Shown: positions 17,048 to 25,345 of the stretch, in pieces
How the letters are laid out: the number at the start of each line of letters is the position of its first letter
Numbering within the stretch: the stretch's first letter is position 1
NCBI RefSeq assembly: GCF_009649845.1
Contig: NZ_WJIE01000005.1
Location: 124,001 to 188,000 of the forward strand
Source: Polyangium spumosum
GTDB lineage: Bacteria > Myxococcota_A > Polyangia > Polyangiales > Polyangiaceae
Reading direction: 5' to 3'
DNA length: 64,000 nucleotides
Made by a program: the position numbers and the translations under genes
Notes under the pieces: model-generated
What the model saw: only the letters and a program-made list of their open reading frames with translations
What the model was told of the DNA's origin: nothing
Databases searched by the model: none

Positions 17048-18961
17048 TCAAGCCGCCCGCTCTTCGCGCGGCGTCGAGTCGAGGTAAGCGCGGCTCACCT
17101 CGGATTCGTCGAGGAAACCCACGATCCTGCCCGAATCGTCGACGACGGGCACCTCCCGCACGCCCTGCGCGAGCAGCACCTCGGTCGCCTTCCTCAAATC
17201 ATCGTCCGGCCGCAACGTCACGGGCGGCTGCATGGCGTCGGCGGCGACGGTCAATCCCTCGAGCTCGCGCTCCGTGGCCAGCAAACGCACGACGTCACTC
17301 GTGATGACCCCGGCCATCTTGCCGTGCGCGTCGAGCACGGGGAACACGTCCTGCCAGCCCGTGTCGGCCGCGAGGCGGAGGACCTCGTGCACGGGCGTCG
17401 CGAGGGCAAAATGGACGAAGGGCCTGCCGGCGACCATCACGTCGGCGACCTTGAGGGAGCGGAGCACGTCGAGCACGCCCGGCGGATGCGCCGGAGAATC
17501 ACGCTGCGTGGGGACCTGGGCCGAATAAAGCGAGCGATCGCGAAGCGCCACGAACGCAATGCCCTCGGCCAGCATGAGCGGCACGAGCAGGTCATAGCTG
17601 CCCGCGAGCTCGCAAACCATGACGAGCGAGCCGATCGGCACGTGCGCGACGCCCCCGTAAAACGTGCCCATCCCGACGAGCGCGAAGGCGCCGGGGTCGA
17701 TGCGCGGATCGCCGATCGAGAGCTCCGCGATGCGGCCGAACGCGCCCCCGACGAGCCCGCCGATCGCCAGCGACGGGGCGAAATCGCCGGCGCTGCCGCC
17801 CGTGCCGATGGTGAGCGACGCGGCGACGATCTTGAGCACCGCGAGCACCACGAGCAGCTCCACGCCGTGCCAGCCCTCGGGCAACCACGACGCGCCCGTG
17901 ATGGCCACCTGCGCGGCGCCATAACCGCCCCCGAGCACGCCGATCCCCTGCCCCGCCGGCACGACGTGCCACGCGCCGAGGAAAAGCAGCAATGGCACCG
18001 CCACGAGCCCGAGCGCGAGCCCGCCAACGCCCGGGCGCGCCCAGTCGGGGACGGGCAGGCGCGCAGAGGCGCGCTTCACGAAGTCCATCGTCTTGAGGAA
18101 TACGATGGCCGAGAGCGCGATGAAGATGGCGAGGAGCGCATAAAGCGGCAGGTGCGCCGGGACGAACGGATACCGCGGCGAATGCGCGAACAGCGTGGCC
18201 TCGCCGAAGACCGAGATGAAGACCGAATACGAAAGGACGCTCGCGAGCAGCGCGGGGACGAGCGCGTCGTTCTCCACGTCGTCGCGGTAGAGGACCTCGG
18301 TGGCGAGCAACGCGGCGCCGAGCGGGGTCCGGAAGATCGCGCTCATGCCGGCCGCGACGCCCGAGATCATGAGGATACGCCGCTCGCGGGCCGAGACGTT
18401 CAGCGTCCCGGCCACGAACGACCCGAACGCCGCGCCGATCTGCATCGTGGGCCCCTCGCGCCCGCCCGCGCCGCCCGTCCCCAGCGTGAGCGCCGAGGCG
18501 AGCGCCTTCACCCAGATGACGCGCCGCCGGAGCACGCCGCCGTGGCGATGAAATGCCTCGATCATCGCGTCGCCGCCGCCTCCGCGGCATTCGGGCGCGA
18601 GGCGGGTGACGAGCCCGCTCGCGAGGCCGCCGAGGCCGGGCAACATGAAGAGGACCCAGGGACGGAAGGTGCCCGCGGCGTGCTCGCCGAAGAACGCCTC
18701 GCCTGCGGCGCGCAGCGCGCGGTAGCCGGCGAGGCCCGCGAGGAAGAACCGATCCAGGAGCTCGATCGCCGCAAAAAACACCACGGAGACGACGCCCGCC
18801 CCGACCCCGACCAGCGCCGCGTGGAACAAGGTGCGGCCCACGAGGCGCAGGTCGATCGGCGAGGCCTCGACGAAGAGCGCGGAGAGGATCCCCTGCGCGC
18901 GTGGCGTCGGAAGGGGCGTCCGTGTGGCGCCGGGGCCGGGTTTGTCCGGGGATGGATCCAT
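17048..18961 (-). CDS. CLC-type chloride channel/transporter with two CBS domains
   Basis: 637 residues. The membrane part has the CLC signature GREGPTMQIG with the gating Glu, and GDFAPSLAIGG in place of GxFxP. The first CLC motif, normally GSGIP, reads GGGGD here, so the anion-coordinating Ser is missing from its usual place. After the membrane part, two CBS domains (VMVAGRPFVHF... and AMQPPVTLRPDDDL...VVDDSGRIVGFL) form a cytoplasmic module that usually binds adenosine nucleotides. It moves chloride or another anion across the inner membrane, as a channel or proton antiporter. It is a single gene. Confidence 0.9.
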   Translation of the reverse strand: MDPSPDKPGPGATRTPLPTPRAQGILSALFVEASPIDLRLVGRTLFHAALVGVGAGVVSVVFFAAIELLDRFFLAGLAGYRALRAAGEAFFGEHAAGTFRPWVLFMLPGLGGLASGLVTRLAPECRGGGGDAMIEAFHRHGGVLRRRVIWVKALASALTLGTGGAGGREGPTMQIGAAFGSFVAGTLNVSARERRILMISGVAAGMSAIFRTPLGAALLATEVLYRDDVENDALVPALLASVLSYSVFISVFGEATLFAHSPRYPFVPAHLPLYALLAIFIALSAIVFLKTMDFVKRASARLPVPDWARPGVGGLALGLVAVPLLLFLGAWHVVPAGQGIGVLGGGYGAAQVAITGASWLPEGWHGVELLVVLAVLKIVAASLTIGTGGSAGDFAPSLAIGGLVGGAFGRIAELSIGDPRIDPGAFALVGMGTFYGGVAHVPIGSLVMVCELAGSYDLLVPLMLAEGIAFVALRDRSLYSAQVPTQRDSPAHPPGVLDVLRSLKVADVMVAGRPFVHFALATPVHEVLRLAADTGWQDVFPVLDAHGKMAGVITSDVVRLLATERELEGLTVAADAMQPPVTLRPDDDLRKATEVLLAQGVREVPVVDDSGRIVGFLDESEVSRAYLDSTPREERAA

Positions 18962-19071
18962 TGCAGGCTCGGCTGAAAAACTCGCCGAGTCTAGACGAGG
19001 GTGTCGGCGAAGGGCAACCTCGAAGCGTCGTCAGCGCTGCGGGGAGCCCGGAAAACCAGCGATCCGCGCCG

Positions 19072-20088
19072 TCAAGTCCCGCCAGGAGGCGTGCTCGCGA
19101 GGGCCCCCACGGCGGCGCGCGCGACGTCGGCCAGGGCCGCCTCGCGGGTCTCCTGAGGCGCATTCGAGTCCGTCAAGAGCGCCACGATCACGAGCTTTCG
19201 CCCGTCCGGCAGCGTGGCGATGCCGATGTCGTTCGTCGCGCCATTGCGGCCCTCGGTATCCGCGGACGTCCCGGTTTTGTGCGCCAAACGCGCGCCCGGC
19301 GGGAGCCCCGCGCGTAGCCTCTGCGCGCCGGTCTTGGTCGCGTACATGATATCGAGCAGGACACGCGTCGACGTGGGCCCGAGCATCTCGCCGCGATCGA
19401 GCTTCAACAGGAAATCCGCCGCGGCTTCGGGCGTCGTCGTATCGCGGGGATCACGCAGGTAGGCCTCGTAGGCGCGGAGCTGCTCGTCCTTGGGCACCCG
19501 AGCGACCGCGGCGTCCATCCCCTCGCAGGTGGACATGGCCGGCTCGTAGGCGGCGAGCCCATGGAACTGGAGCTGCAAATCACGCTCGTACCGATCGACG
19601 CGTATCCCCACGACGGCCGATTTCGAGAGCAAAACATTGACGCTCTCGGGGCCGCCGAGCTGGTGCATGAGCACGTCGGCCGCCGTATTGTCGCTCGTGG
19701 TGACCGACTCCGTGATCAGGTCGAGCACCGAAAACGATTGTGCCTCGCCCTGGAAGCTCTCCGCGAGCGGGCTCCAGCAGACGCTCAAATCGTCGCGACG
19801 CACCTCGATCTTCGTATCGAGCGAGAGCGCGCCCGCGTCCACGCGCGCGAGCACCGCCGCGGCGAGCGGCGCCTTGAAGGTGCTCTGCAGAGGAAAACGC
19901 TGGCCCGCGTGGTGCACCCACCGCTCCCCCGAGGTCGGCTCGACCACCGCGACGCCGAGGCGACCCCCCGAGCGCGCTTCGGCCGCGGCGATGTCCCGTT
20001 CGAGGCGCGTCACGTCGAGCGCGCGAGGCGGGGCGGCACACGCGCAGAGGAGGACGGCGGCGACAGAAAAAAGCGACAAACGTATCAT
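19072..20088 (-). CDS. Class A beta-lactamase (lipoprotein)
   Basis: 338 residues, longer than the usual 290. The leader ends LLCAC, a lipobox with Cys17, so the enzyme is probably membrane-anchored in the periplasm. All active-site motifs are present: S69-T-F-K72, S132-D-N, E168 in RYERDLQ, and K271-T-G. The residue after the Glu-x-x-Leu is Gln rather than the common Asn. The overall layout is closer to the PER/CfxA-like subclass A2. It should hydrolyse penicillin-type beta-lactams. No regulator is adjacent; the BlaI/M56 pair is 11 kb away. Confidence 0.93.
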   Translation of the reverse strand: MIRLSLFSVAAVLLCACAAPPRALDVTRLERDIAAAEARSGGRLGVAVVEPTSGERWVHHAGQRFPLQSTFKAPLAAAVLARVDAGALSLDTKIEVRRDDLSVCWSPLAESFQGEAQSFSVLDLITESVTTSDNTAADVLMHQLGGPESVNVLLSKSAVVGIRVDRYERDLQLQFHGLAAYEPAMSTCEGMDAAVARVPKDEQLRAYEAYLRDPRDTTTPEAAADFLLKLDRGEMLGPTSTRVLLDIMYATKTGAQRLRAGLPPGARLAHKTGTSADTEGRNGATNDIGIATLPDGRKLVIVALLTDSNAPQETREAALADVARAAVGALASTPPGGT

Positions 20089-20163
20089 GGTCCGCGACGA
20101 ACGCGCGAGGCAAGCGCGTTATTCCAGGGTGTACACGTCGACGACGACGCCTCGGACAAACCC

Positions 20164-20994
20164 TCATTTCGCTCCGCCATCCAGCGCCGCCAGCGTCTTC
20201 TGCCATTTCTTCTGGGCGGCGATGTCCTTCGCCGACCGGCGGTCCGACGCCGAGACGGCCGACGCGGACCAGCCCGCGCCGATCAGGAGCGAGACGGTCT
20301 TGGCCACCTCCTCGTCGTTTTTCCCGTGACGCACGGCCTCCCAGACCGCGGCCTCGCCTCTCGGGCAGGCGTCGGGCTTGATCCCGCGGTCGAGCGCCGT
20401 CTTGACGAACTCGTAGCTCCGGCCGAGGAGCGGGCAGCGGCGATGCGCCTCGGGGCGGGTCGAGTCGCGCATGTCGGCGCCCGCTTCCAGGAGGAGGGCC
20501 AACGCGGGAGCATTGTCGTATTGCGCGGCGCGGCCGACGGCCCGGTCGAGCGCCGAGCGGTCCGGGCCCTTGGCCAGCTCGGCCTTGACGTCTTCGAGAT
20601 CGCCGTCGGTCGCATAATAAGCGAGCATGCTCCCGTACGTGCTCTTCAGCGCGACGATCTGGAGCCCGCGGCCGACGACGACGAGCAAGGCGAGCGCGCC
20701 GAGGAGGATGCCGACCCGAAGCAGCGGCTTGCCTTTGGCCTCGGTGAACTTGCGGCGCACGAGCCCGCCGAAGGCCGTGAGCCCGATCAGGAGCACGCCC
20801 GCCGCAGCGACGCCGGCGCACTCCTCGTAGCTGCTCGGCAGGGGCGTGCTCGTGCCATACACCGAGAGCGCGAGCTTCAGGTCGAGCGCGGTGTTGAGCA
20901 CGCCGACCAGGGCGACGAGCACGCAGCCCCCGCCAATGAGGATCCCCAGGAGGCCGACGATACCGCCCTCCGACGCCTTTTTCGTCTCCGCCAT
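20164..20994 (-). CDS. Membrane protein with ankyrin-like repeats
   Basis: 276 residues. Three hydrophobic segments occupy residues 13-33, 60-80 and 90-110. The soluble C-terminal half carries ankyrin-like repeats: YATDGDLEDVKAELAKGPD, RAAQYDNAPALALLLEAGAD, and EAVRHGKNDEEVAKTVSLLIGAGW. Ankyrin repeats bind other proteins; the partner is unknown. It lies 75 bp upstream of the beta-lactamase gene on the same strand, which may or may not mean co-transcription. Confidence 0.78.
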   Translation of the reverse strand: MAETKKASEGGIVGLLGILIGGGCVLVALVGVLNTALDLKLALSVYGTSTPLPSSYEECAGVAAAGVLLIGLTAFGGLVRRKFTEAKGKPLLRVGILLGALALLVVVGRGLQIVALKSTYGSMLAYYATDGDLEDVKAELAKGPDRSALDRAVGRAAQYDNAPALALLLEAGADMRDSTRPEAHRRCPLLGRSYEFVKTALDRGIKPDACPRGEAAVWEAVRHGKNDEEVAKTVSLLIGAGWSASAVSASDRRSAKDIAAQKKWQKTLAALDGGAK

Positions 20995-21071
20995 GCGCTT
21001 GTCCCTCGTTCGTCCGGGGAGACCTTATCGCAGAAAGTCGCCAGGATGGGAACGAGCAGATGCGCGGGGCA

Positions 21072-21698
21072 TCAATTCGGCGGCGGGCCCTCGTTCTCGA
21101 GGTGCTTCTGCAAGAGCCCGAGCTTGTTCCGCGCAGAGAGGACCTGCTGCCGCAGCGCCTCCGCCTCGCGCGAGAGGTCCTGCGCTTCGGCCTCGCGCGC
21201 GTCGTGCACGAGCTGCTGCGCGCCCTCGACGACCGCGCCGAGCCCCTCGAGCGCCTGCGCGATCGACGCGCGGAGCTCCGTACGATCGGAGCCGTCGCCG
21301 GGCTCGCGCTTGACCGCCGCGGCCCGCTGCATGATCACGTTGACCTCGGCCGCCTGCGTGCCGAGCTGCGCGAAGCGCTCGCGAAGCTCCATGAACTTCG
21401 CGGCGCGCGCGTCGATCTCCCCCACCCGCGCGTTGATCGTCGCCGCCGCCGCCGCCTGCCGGTCACGCGCGGCGTTCACGGCGTCGACGAGCGCCTTCAA
21501 ATGCTGGGCGAAACGCGACTGCGAGGCCGCCGCGTCGCTCGTGGCCCGCGCCGCTTGCTCGATGCCCTTCTGCGAGTTCAGCGGCGCCCGCCCGACCCCC
21601 GCGGCGAGCTCTTCGAAGCGCCGCAGCTCCTGCTCCAGGGAGAGCGCTGCGGCCGCGAGCTCACCTCCCTCGTCCCGACGACGATCGTCCTTGCTCAT
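21072..21698 (-). CDS. Coiled-coil protein, unknown function
   Basis: 208 residues with no signal peptide or membrane segment. It is almost wholly helical, with heptad-like Leu/Ala patterns (ALSLEQELRRFEEL, AQHLKALVDAVNAARDRQAAAAATINARVGEIDARAAKFMELRERFAQL, LSREAEALRQQVLSARNKLGLLQKHLE). It resembles a soluble coiled-coil or a methyl-accepting-like helical bundle, but has no signalling tip motif. No family is recognised. It sits 77 bp from the small MYXO-CTERM gene upstream, on the same strand. Confidence 0.65.
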   Translation of the reverse strand: MSKDDRRRDEGGELAAAALSLEQELRRFEELAAGVGRAPLNSQKGIEQAARATSDAAASQSRFAQHLKALVDAVNAARDRQAAAAATINARVGEIDARAAKFMELRERFAQLGTQAAEVNVIMQRAAAVKREPGDGSDRTELRASIAQALEGLGAVVEGAQQLVHDAREAEAQDLSREAEALRQQVLSARNKLGLLQKHLENEGPPPN

Positions 21699-21773
21699 AC
21701 GCCGAGCATATCACGGGTTTCTCCTTCCGGAACGGGCAGGATGGCGGCCGTTCACGCCGAACCTCGCCGCGCA

Positions 21774-22205
21774 TCAGCTCGACCGTCGCGGCGCCGACGT
21801 CCGACGACGCCGCGCCCACGCGATTCCCATACCGGCGAGGAAAACGACCATCCCCGCGCCCCCCGCGGCCCCCGCCGAAGCACAAGCGCCGCAGCCACCG
21901 CCGACCACGCGCGTCTCCGGCTTCACGCCCGCCGGGCAAAAAAAGACCGAATCGCCGGCGCCCTGCCTGTGGCGGCAAGCCTCCACGAGCCCTTTCTCGC
22001 GGAGAGGTGCTGCGCAAAGCTCGAACTGCTCCTTGTCGCTCGGGCTATCGCCATAGTGCCCCCAGCACGACTGACAGCCGAGCCCCTCGACGTCGCATTC
22101 GTTGCGCGGCCCCGGCACGTCCGCCGCGGCGAGGACTGTGAACGTCGAGATCATGGTGAAAAGAAGTGTCGAGAAGAAGATTCGCACGCGTCCCTTGTAG
22201 CGCAC
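21774..22205 (-). CDS. Small Cys-rich protein with MYXO-CTERM-like tail
   Basis: 143 residues from GTG 22205; a second in-frame GTG at 22187 is possible. A signal peptide (RIFFSTLLFTMISTFTVLAAAD) is followed by a Cys-containing domain (NECDVEGLGCQSCWGHYG, ELCAAPLREKG, FFCPAG). The C-terminus has GGCGAC, a hydrophobic helix and ARRRR, matching the MYXO-CTERM surface-sorting signal. The protein is therefore probably exposed on the outer surface after tail processing. Its binding partner or activity is unknown. Confidence 0.75.
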   Translation of the reverse strand: MRYKGRVRIFFSTLLFTMISTFTVLAAADVPGPRNECDVEGLGCQSCWGHYGDSPSDKEQFELCAAPLREKGLVEACRHRQGAGDSVFFCPAGVKPETRVVGGGCGACASAGAAGGAGMVVFLAGMGIAWARRRRTSAPRRSS

Positions 22206-22228
22206 GGAGAGAGCCGCGTCGATACCGT

Positions 22229-23200
22229 CTAGAGCTCCCCGAGGGAAGTGATGACCTCGGCCGGCGCCTTCGCCGCCGTACGCCCCTTCCGCCCCGTCAC
22301 CGCCGCCGCTCCCCCGAGCGCCTTTCCCAGCGCCCCCCGCGCCGCGCGGGCCGCCGCGTCGCAGAGCGGGCCGAGCCCGGCCACCCCGAGCCGCTGCGCC
22401 TCATAAAGCCGCCCCGGCGGCGCCGTGAGGGACCCGTCGATCGTATTCGCCACCGAAAAGACGAGCGCGAGCCGCCCCTCTTCGCCGCCGATCGTCGCGG
22501 CCGCGTCGACCCCACGCATCGCGGCCTCACCCAGCCACCGGAGCTCCTCGGGGAAAAGCGGCGCGTCCGTCGCGACGATCGCCGCGAATCCAGGCGAGGC
22601 CGCGCGCACGGCCCCCCCGCGCGGCGCGCCGCCGTTCGCCACGAGCAGCACGCCCACGACAAACGGGTTTTCCCCGACGCGCGCAGCGGCCGAGGCGTCC
22701 CCCACGCCGCCCTTGTACCCGAGGGCCACGAGCCCCCGGCCAATGCCCACGCTCCCCGAGGCCGGCACGTCGCCGCGCGCCGCCTCGCACGCGGCGAGCA
22801 CGTCGTCGTGCTTCACCCGGCGCCGCCGCAAATCGTTCAAATACCCGTCGTCGATCCCCACCACGACGGGCGGCCAGCCATCGTCGACCGGCAGCTCCGG
22901 GTCCCGCCTGTGCCCCCGCGTGATCAGCGCGTCGTAGGCCGCGCCCACGCTCGTCGCATTGCAGAGCACGATCGGCGACGCGAACGTGCCGAAATCCTCC
23001 GCCACCTGCACGCCCGTGAAGGCGAGCCCCGCGCCGGCGACGTACACGCCGAGGGAAAACTTCCGATGACGCACGGACGGCGGACACGGGAAGATCACGG
23101 TCACGCCCGTCTGTACGTCGCCCTCGGCCACGGTCAGGTGCCCGACCTCCACGCCGGGGACGTCGATGATCGAATGGCGAAGCTCGCGATCGGACGGCAT
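22229..23200 (-). CDS. P1 family peptidase-like (NylC/DmpA fold), nucleophile replaced
   Basis: 323 residues with no signal peptide. The family blocks are IDVPGVEVGHLT, FGTFASPIVLCNATSVG, GYKGGVGDASAAAR and IVATDAPLFPEEL. P1 enzymes cleave themselves just before a Ser or Thr that lies seven residues before the T of VATDA. That residue becomes the catalytic N-terminal nucleophile. Here the position is Gly (SPGFAAIVATDA). The nearest Ser is two residues further upstream. The protein may be inactive, use another nucleophile, or stay uncleaved. It is 15 bp downstream of the paralogue at 23216-24442, and probably in the same transcript. Confidence 0.8.
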   Translation of the reverse strand: MPSDRELRHSIIDVPGVEVGHLTVAEGDVQTGVTVIFPCPPSVRHRKFSLGVYVAGAGLAFTGVQVAEDFGTFASPIVLCNATSVGAAYDALITRGHRRDPELPVDDGWPPVVVGIDDGYLNDLRRRRVKHDDVLAACEAARGDVPASGSVGIGRGLVALGYKGGVGDASAAARVGENPFVVGVLLVANGGAPRGGAVRAASPGFAAIVATDAPLFPEELRWLGEAAMRGVDAAATIGGEEGRLALVFSVANTIDGSLTAPPGRLYEAQRLGVAGLGPLCDAAARAARGALGKALGGAAAVTGRKGRTAAKAPAEVITSLGEL

Positions 23201-23215
23201 GGTTCTATGCGGCTC

Positions 23216-24442
23216 CTAACGTGTCGGGATCGGACGGCCGTACTTGCGCATGATGTCGGGCAACCTGTCGAGCGGCAGCGCGTAGGCCGTATTTCCGTGG
23301 ATGCCGGTCGTCGTCCGGGCCATCGCCATGGCATTGAGCACGGCCTCCTCCGTCGCCTCGACCGCGGCCTCGTGCGCCACGCTGATGTGCTCGTCGTTCC
23401 AGACGGGCGCCGCGGTCAGGGCGGCGCCGCGCCGCACGCGGACGCCTGTCGAAAAGAAGAGCAAAAGATCCCCCGACCCGTGCATCGAGACCGCGCCCGT
23501 CCGCCCCAGGCCGAGCGCCATCCGCTTCGCCAGCCTCCCGAGCTGCACCGGCGTCATCGGCGCGTCGGTGGCGCCGATGATCAAGATCGATTTCGTCTTC
23601 CTGCCCTCGAAGGGCATTCCCTCCGTGATCTCTCGACCCACCGGCACGCCGTCGATCCGGAGCTGATGCCTCCTGCCGTGGTTCGCCTGCACCAGGACGC
23701 CGAGCGTGTAGCTCCCCATCGAAGCGGGCAGCCGCCTCGACGCGGTCCCGATGCCGCCCTTGAATTCGTAACAGAGCATTCCCGTGCCGCCGCCCACGGC
23801 CCCCTCCTCGACCGGGCCGCCGCGCGCCGACAGGATGGCCTCGCGCACGTGCGCGTCCGTGAGGTGCCGGCCCTCGGCGTCGTGCAGGAACGCGGCCCAG
23901 GTCTCGCCCACGATCGGCGTGGGGACGGGCGCGGTGTCGCCGATCTCGGGGTACGTCTCCAGCATCCAAGCGAGCGCGCCGTCCATCACCCGGCCGATGT
24001 TCGAGGTGTCGGTCAGGAAGATCGGCGTCTCCAGGAGGCCGCGCCGGTCCAGCGTGGTGACGCCCGTGAGCTCACCATTGCCGTTCAACGTGAAGCGCGC
24101 CGCGGGCAGATTGTCGCGCCAAACATCGTCGCCGGGCATGATCACGGTCACGCCGGTGCGGATCGGGCCGCGACCGGGCACGAGCGGGCCTTCGCCCTCG
24201 ATACGCGTCAGGTGGCCCACGCGCACGCCGGGCACGTCGGTGATCGCATTGTGACGGCCGGGCGGCAGCGCCCCGATGGCGATCCCGAGGTCCCGGATCC
24301 GCCGCCGGACCGCGGGCGCTCTCGGCACCTCGGCCGGTAAAACGTTACATCCGGCGGCCTCGAGCGCCGCGAGCGCGCCGCCGGCCAGGAGCACGCGGCG
24401 CGAGACGGTCCGCCCTTTCCCGAGGTCGCTCTCGTCGGCCAT
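23216..24442 (-). CDS. P1 family aminopeptidase (DmpA-like), exported
   Basis: 408 residues. The leader has a twin-arginine-like SRRVLLAGG followed by AAGC, so it is probably Tat-exported and lipidated. The mature part is a full-length DmpA-type protein: ITDVPGVRVGHLT, FLTDTSNIGRVMDG, GGGTGMLCYEFKGGIGTASR, SILIIGATDAPM and HGSGDLLLFFSTG. The autocleavage Ser (first residue of SILIIGATD) is present, but it is preceded by Lys instead of the usual Gly. DmpA-type enzymes release N-terminal amino acids, often D- or beta-residues, from peptides. It is the first gene of a pair with the non-canonical paralogue downstream. Confidence 0.88.
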   Translation of the reverse strand: MADESDLGKGRTVSRRVLLAGGALAALEAAGCNVLPAEVPRAPAVRRRIRDLGIAIGALPPGRHNAITDVPGVRVGHLTRIEGEGPLVPGRGPIRTGVTVIMPGDDVWRDNLPAARFTLNGNGELTGVTTLDRRGLLETPIFLTDTSNIGRVMDGALAWMLETYPEIGDTAPVPTPIVGETWAAFLHDAEGRHLTDAHVREAILSARGGPVEEGAVGGGTGMLCYEFKGGIGTASRRLPASMGSYTLGVLVQANHGRRHQLRIDGVPVGREITEGMPFEGRKTKSILIIGATDAPMTPVQLGRLAKRMALGLGRTGAVSMHGSGDLLLFFSTGVRVRRGAALTAAPVWNDEHISVAHEAAVEATEEAVLNAMAMARTTTGIHGNTAYALPLDRLPDIMRKYGRPIPTR

Positions 24443-24510
24443 CGGCGCGAGTATGCAGATCTGGGCAGCGGTTGGGAAGCTTCACGCGACCACACGGCGC
24501 GGCCGCTCCT

Positions 24511-25167
24511 TCAGCCTGGGACTTTTTCCCGCCTGTGGCGCCCGGGGCGCCGCCGTGGCTCGGGGCGCTCGCCGAGGAGCTGCTGGACGAGCAGGCGCGC
24601 GAACGGCTCGGCCCCCGCGCGCTCGTGGAGGCCGCGGGGAACGAATCCCTCGCAGAGGCGTGGCGCGAGGCAAACCAGATGAAGGGCGGACCAGAATGCA
24701 GCGACGGAGAGGCGCTGCTCCTCCTCCGTGCCTCTCGGCAAGGCGAGGCGCACGCGCCGGAAAAAACCTTCGAGGAAATCGCGGTACGCCTTCACGGCCT
24801 GACCCGAGTAGTCCTGACGCATGATGGCGTCGTGCAGGTGAGCTGCGCTGAGACGCGGATACCGCACGGCGTCCGGCAAGAGCTCCCGCACGAAGCGCTC
24901 GAGCGCGACGCGCACGTCCCCGCGCTCGGCCTCGATGCATGCGTCGAGCTCGCGGAGCTGCCCGCCGAGCCCATTCTCCAGCGTACGCGCGAGCACCGCC
25001 TCGACGAGCCGCTCCTTGCTCCCGAAGTAATAGTTGATCGCGGCGACGTTCACGCCCGCTCGCTGGGCGATCGCGCGCACCGTGAGGGACTCGATCCCTT
25101 CGCGCGCGACGACCTCGATCGCGGCCTCCATGATCCGCTCGCGCGCGCCGCCCTGCTCGCTCTCCAT
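24511..25167 (-). CDS. TetR family regulator divergent from the copper monooxygenase gene
   Basis: 218 residues from ATG 25167, where the HTH domain begins normally (ESEQGGARERIMEAAIEVVAREGIESLTV, RAIAQRAGVNVAAINYYFGSKERLVEAV). The longer open frame upstream is rejected because it crosses the operators and the divergent promoter. A C-terminal ligand domain of unknown specificity follows. With the gene at 25346 it forms a divergon; the two operator palindromes lie between them. Confidence 0.9.
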   Translation of the reverse strand: MESEQGGARERIMEAAIEVVAREGIESLTVRAIAQRAGVNVAAINYYFGSKERLVEAVLARTLENGLGGQLRELDACIEAERGDVRVALERFVRELLPDAVRYPRLSAAHLHDAIMRQDYSGQAVKAYRDFLEGFFRRVRLALPRGTEEEQRLSVAAFWSALHLVCLAPRLCEGFVPRGLHERAGAEPFARLLVQQLLGERPEPRRRPGRHRREKVPG

Positions 25168-25273
25168 CGCAGACCGACCTCTAGCCCAGATCCCGCGAAG
25201 CCGTCGAGCCCCCGCAGCCCTCCTCGTGGGCGCCGACGTCGGAATCCTGCTCTTCGCTGAACGAATCGGCTCC

Positions 25274-25302
25274 TCAAACAACTGTTTGAAACAACCGTTT
25301 GA
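25274..25302. promoter_or_regulatory. Twin overlapping TetR operators (AAAC-N4-GTTT)
   Basis: Two 16-bp palindromes offset by 13 bp lie in the divergent gap: TCAAACAACTGTTTGA at 25274-25289 and TGAAACAACCGTTTGA at 25287-25302. The shared core AAACAAC(T/C)GTTT and the AT-rich content stand out sharply in this GC-rich DNA. They are best read as binding sites of the TetR protein at 24511-25167, controlling its own gene and the monooxygenase gene. Confidence 0.78.
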
Positions 25303-25345
25303 ACCTGCGCCGGACCGAACACGCGCAGGCGTGGAGAGGTGTGTC

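Noticed and set aside
17324-18976. 550-codon plus-strand frame opposite the CLC gene
   Set aside because: Arg/Glu/His-rich shadow without motifs.
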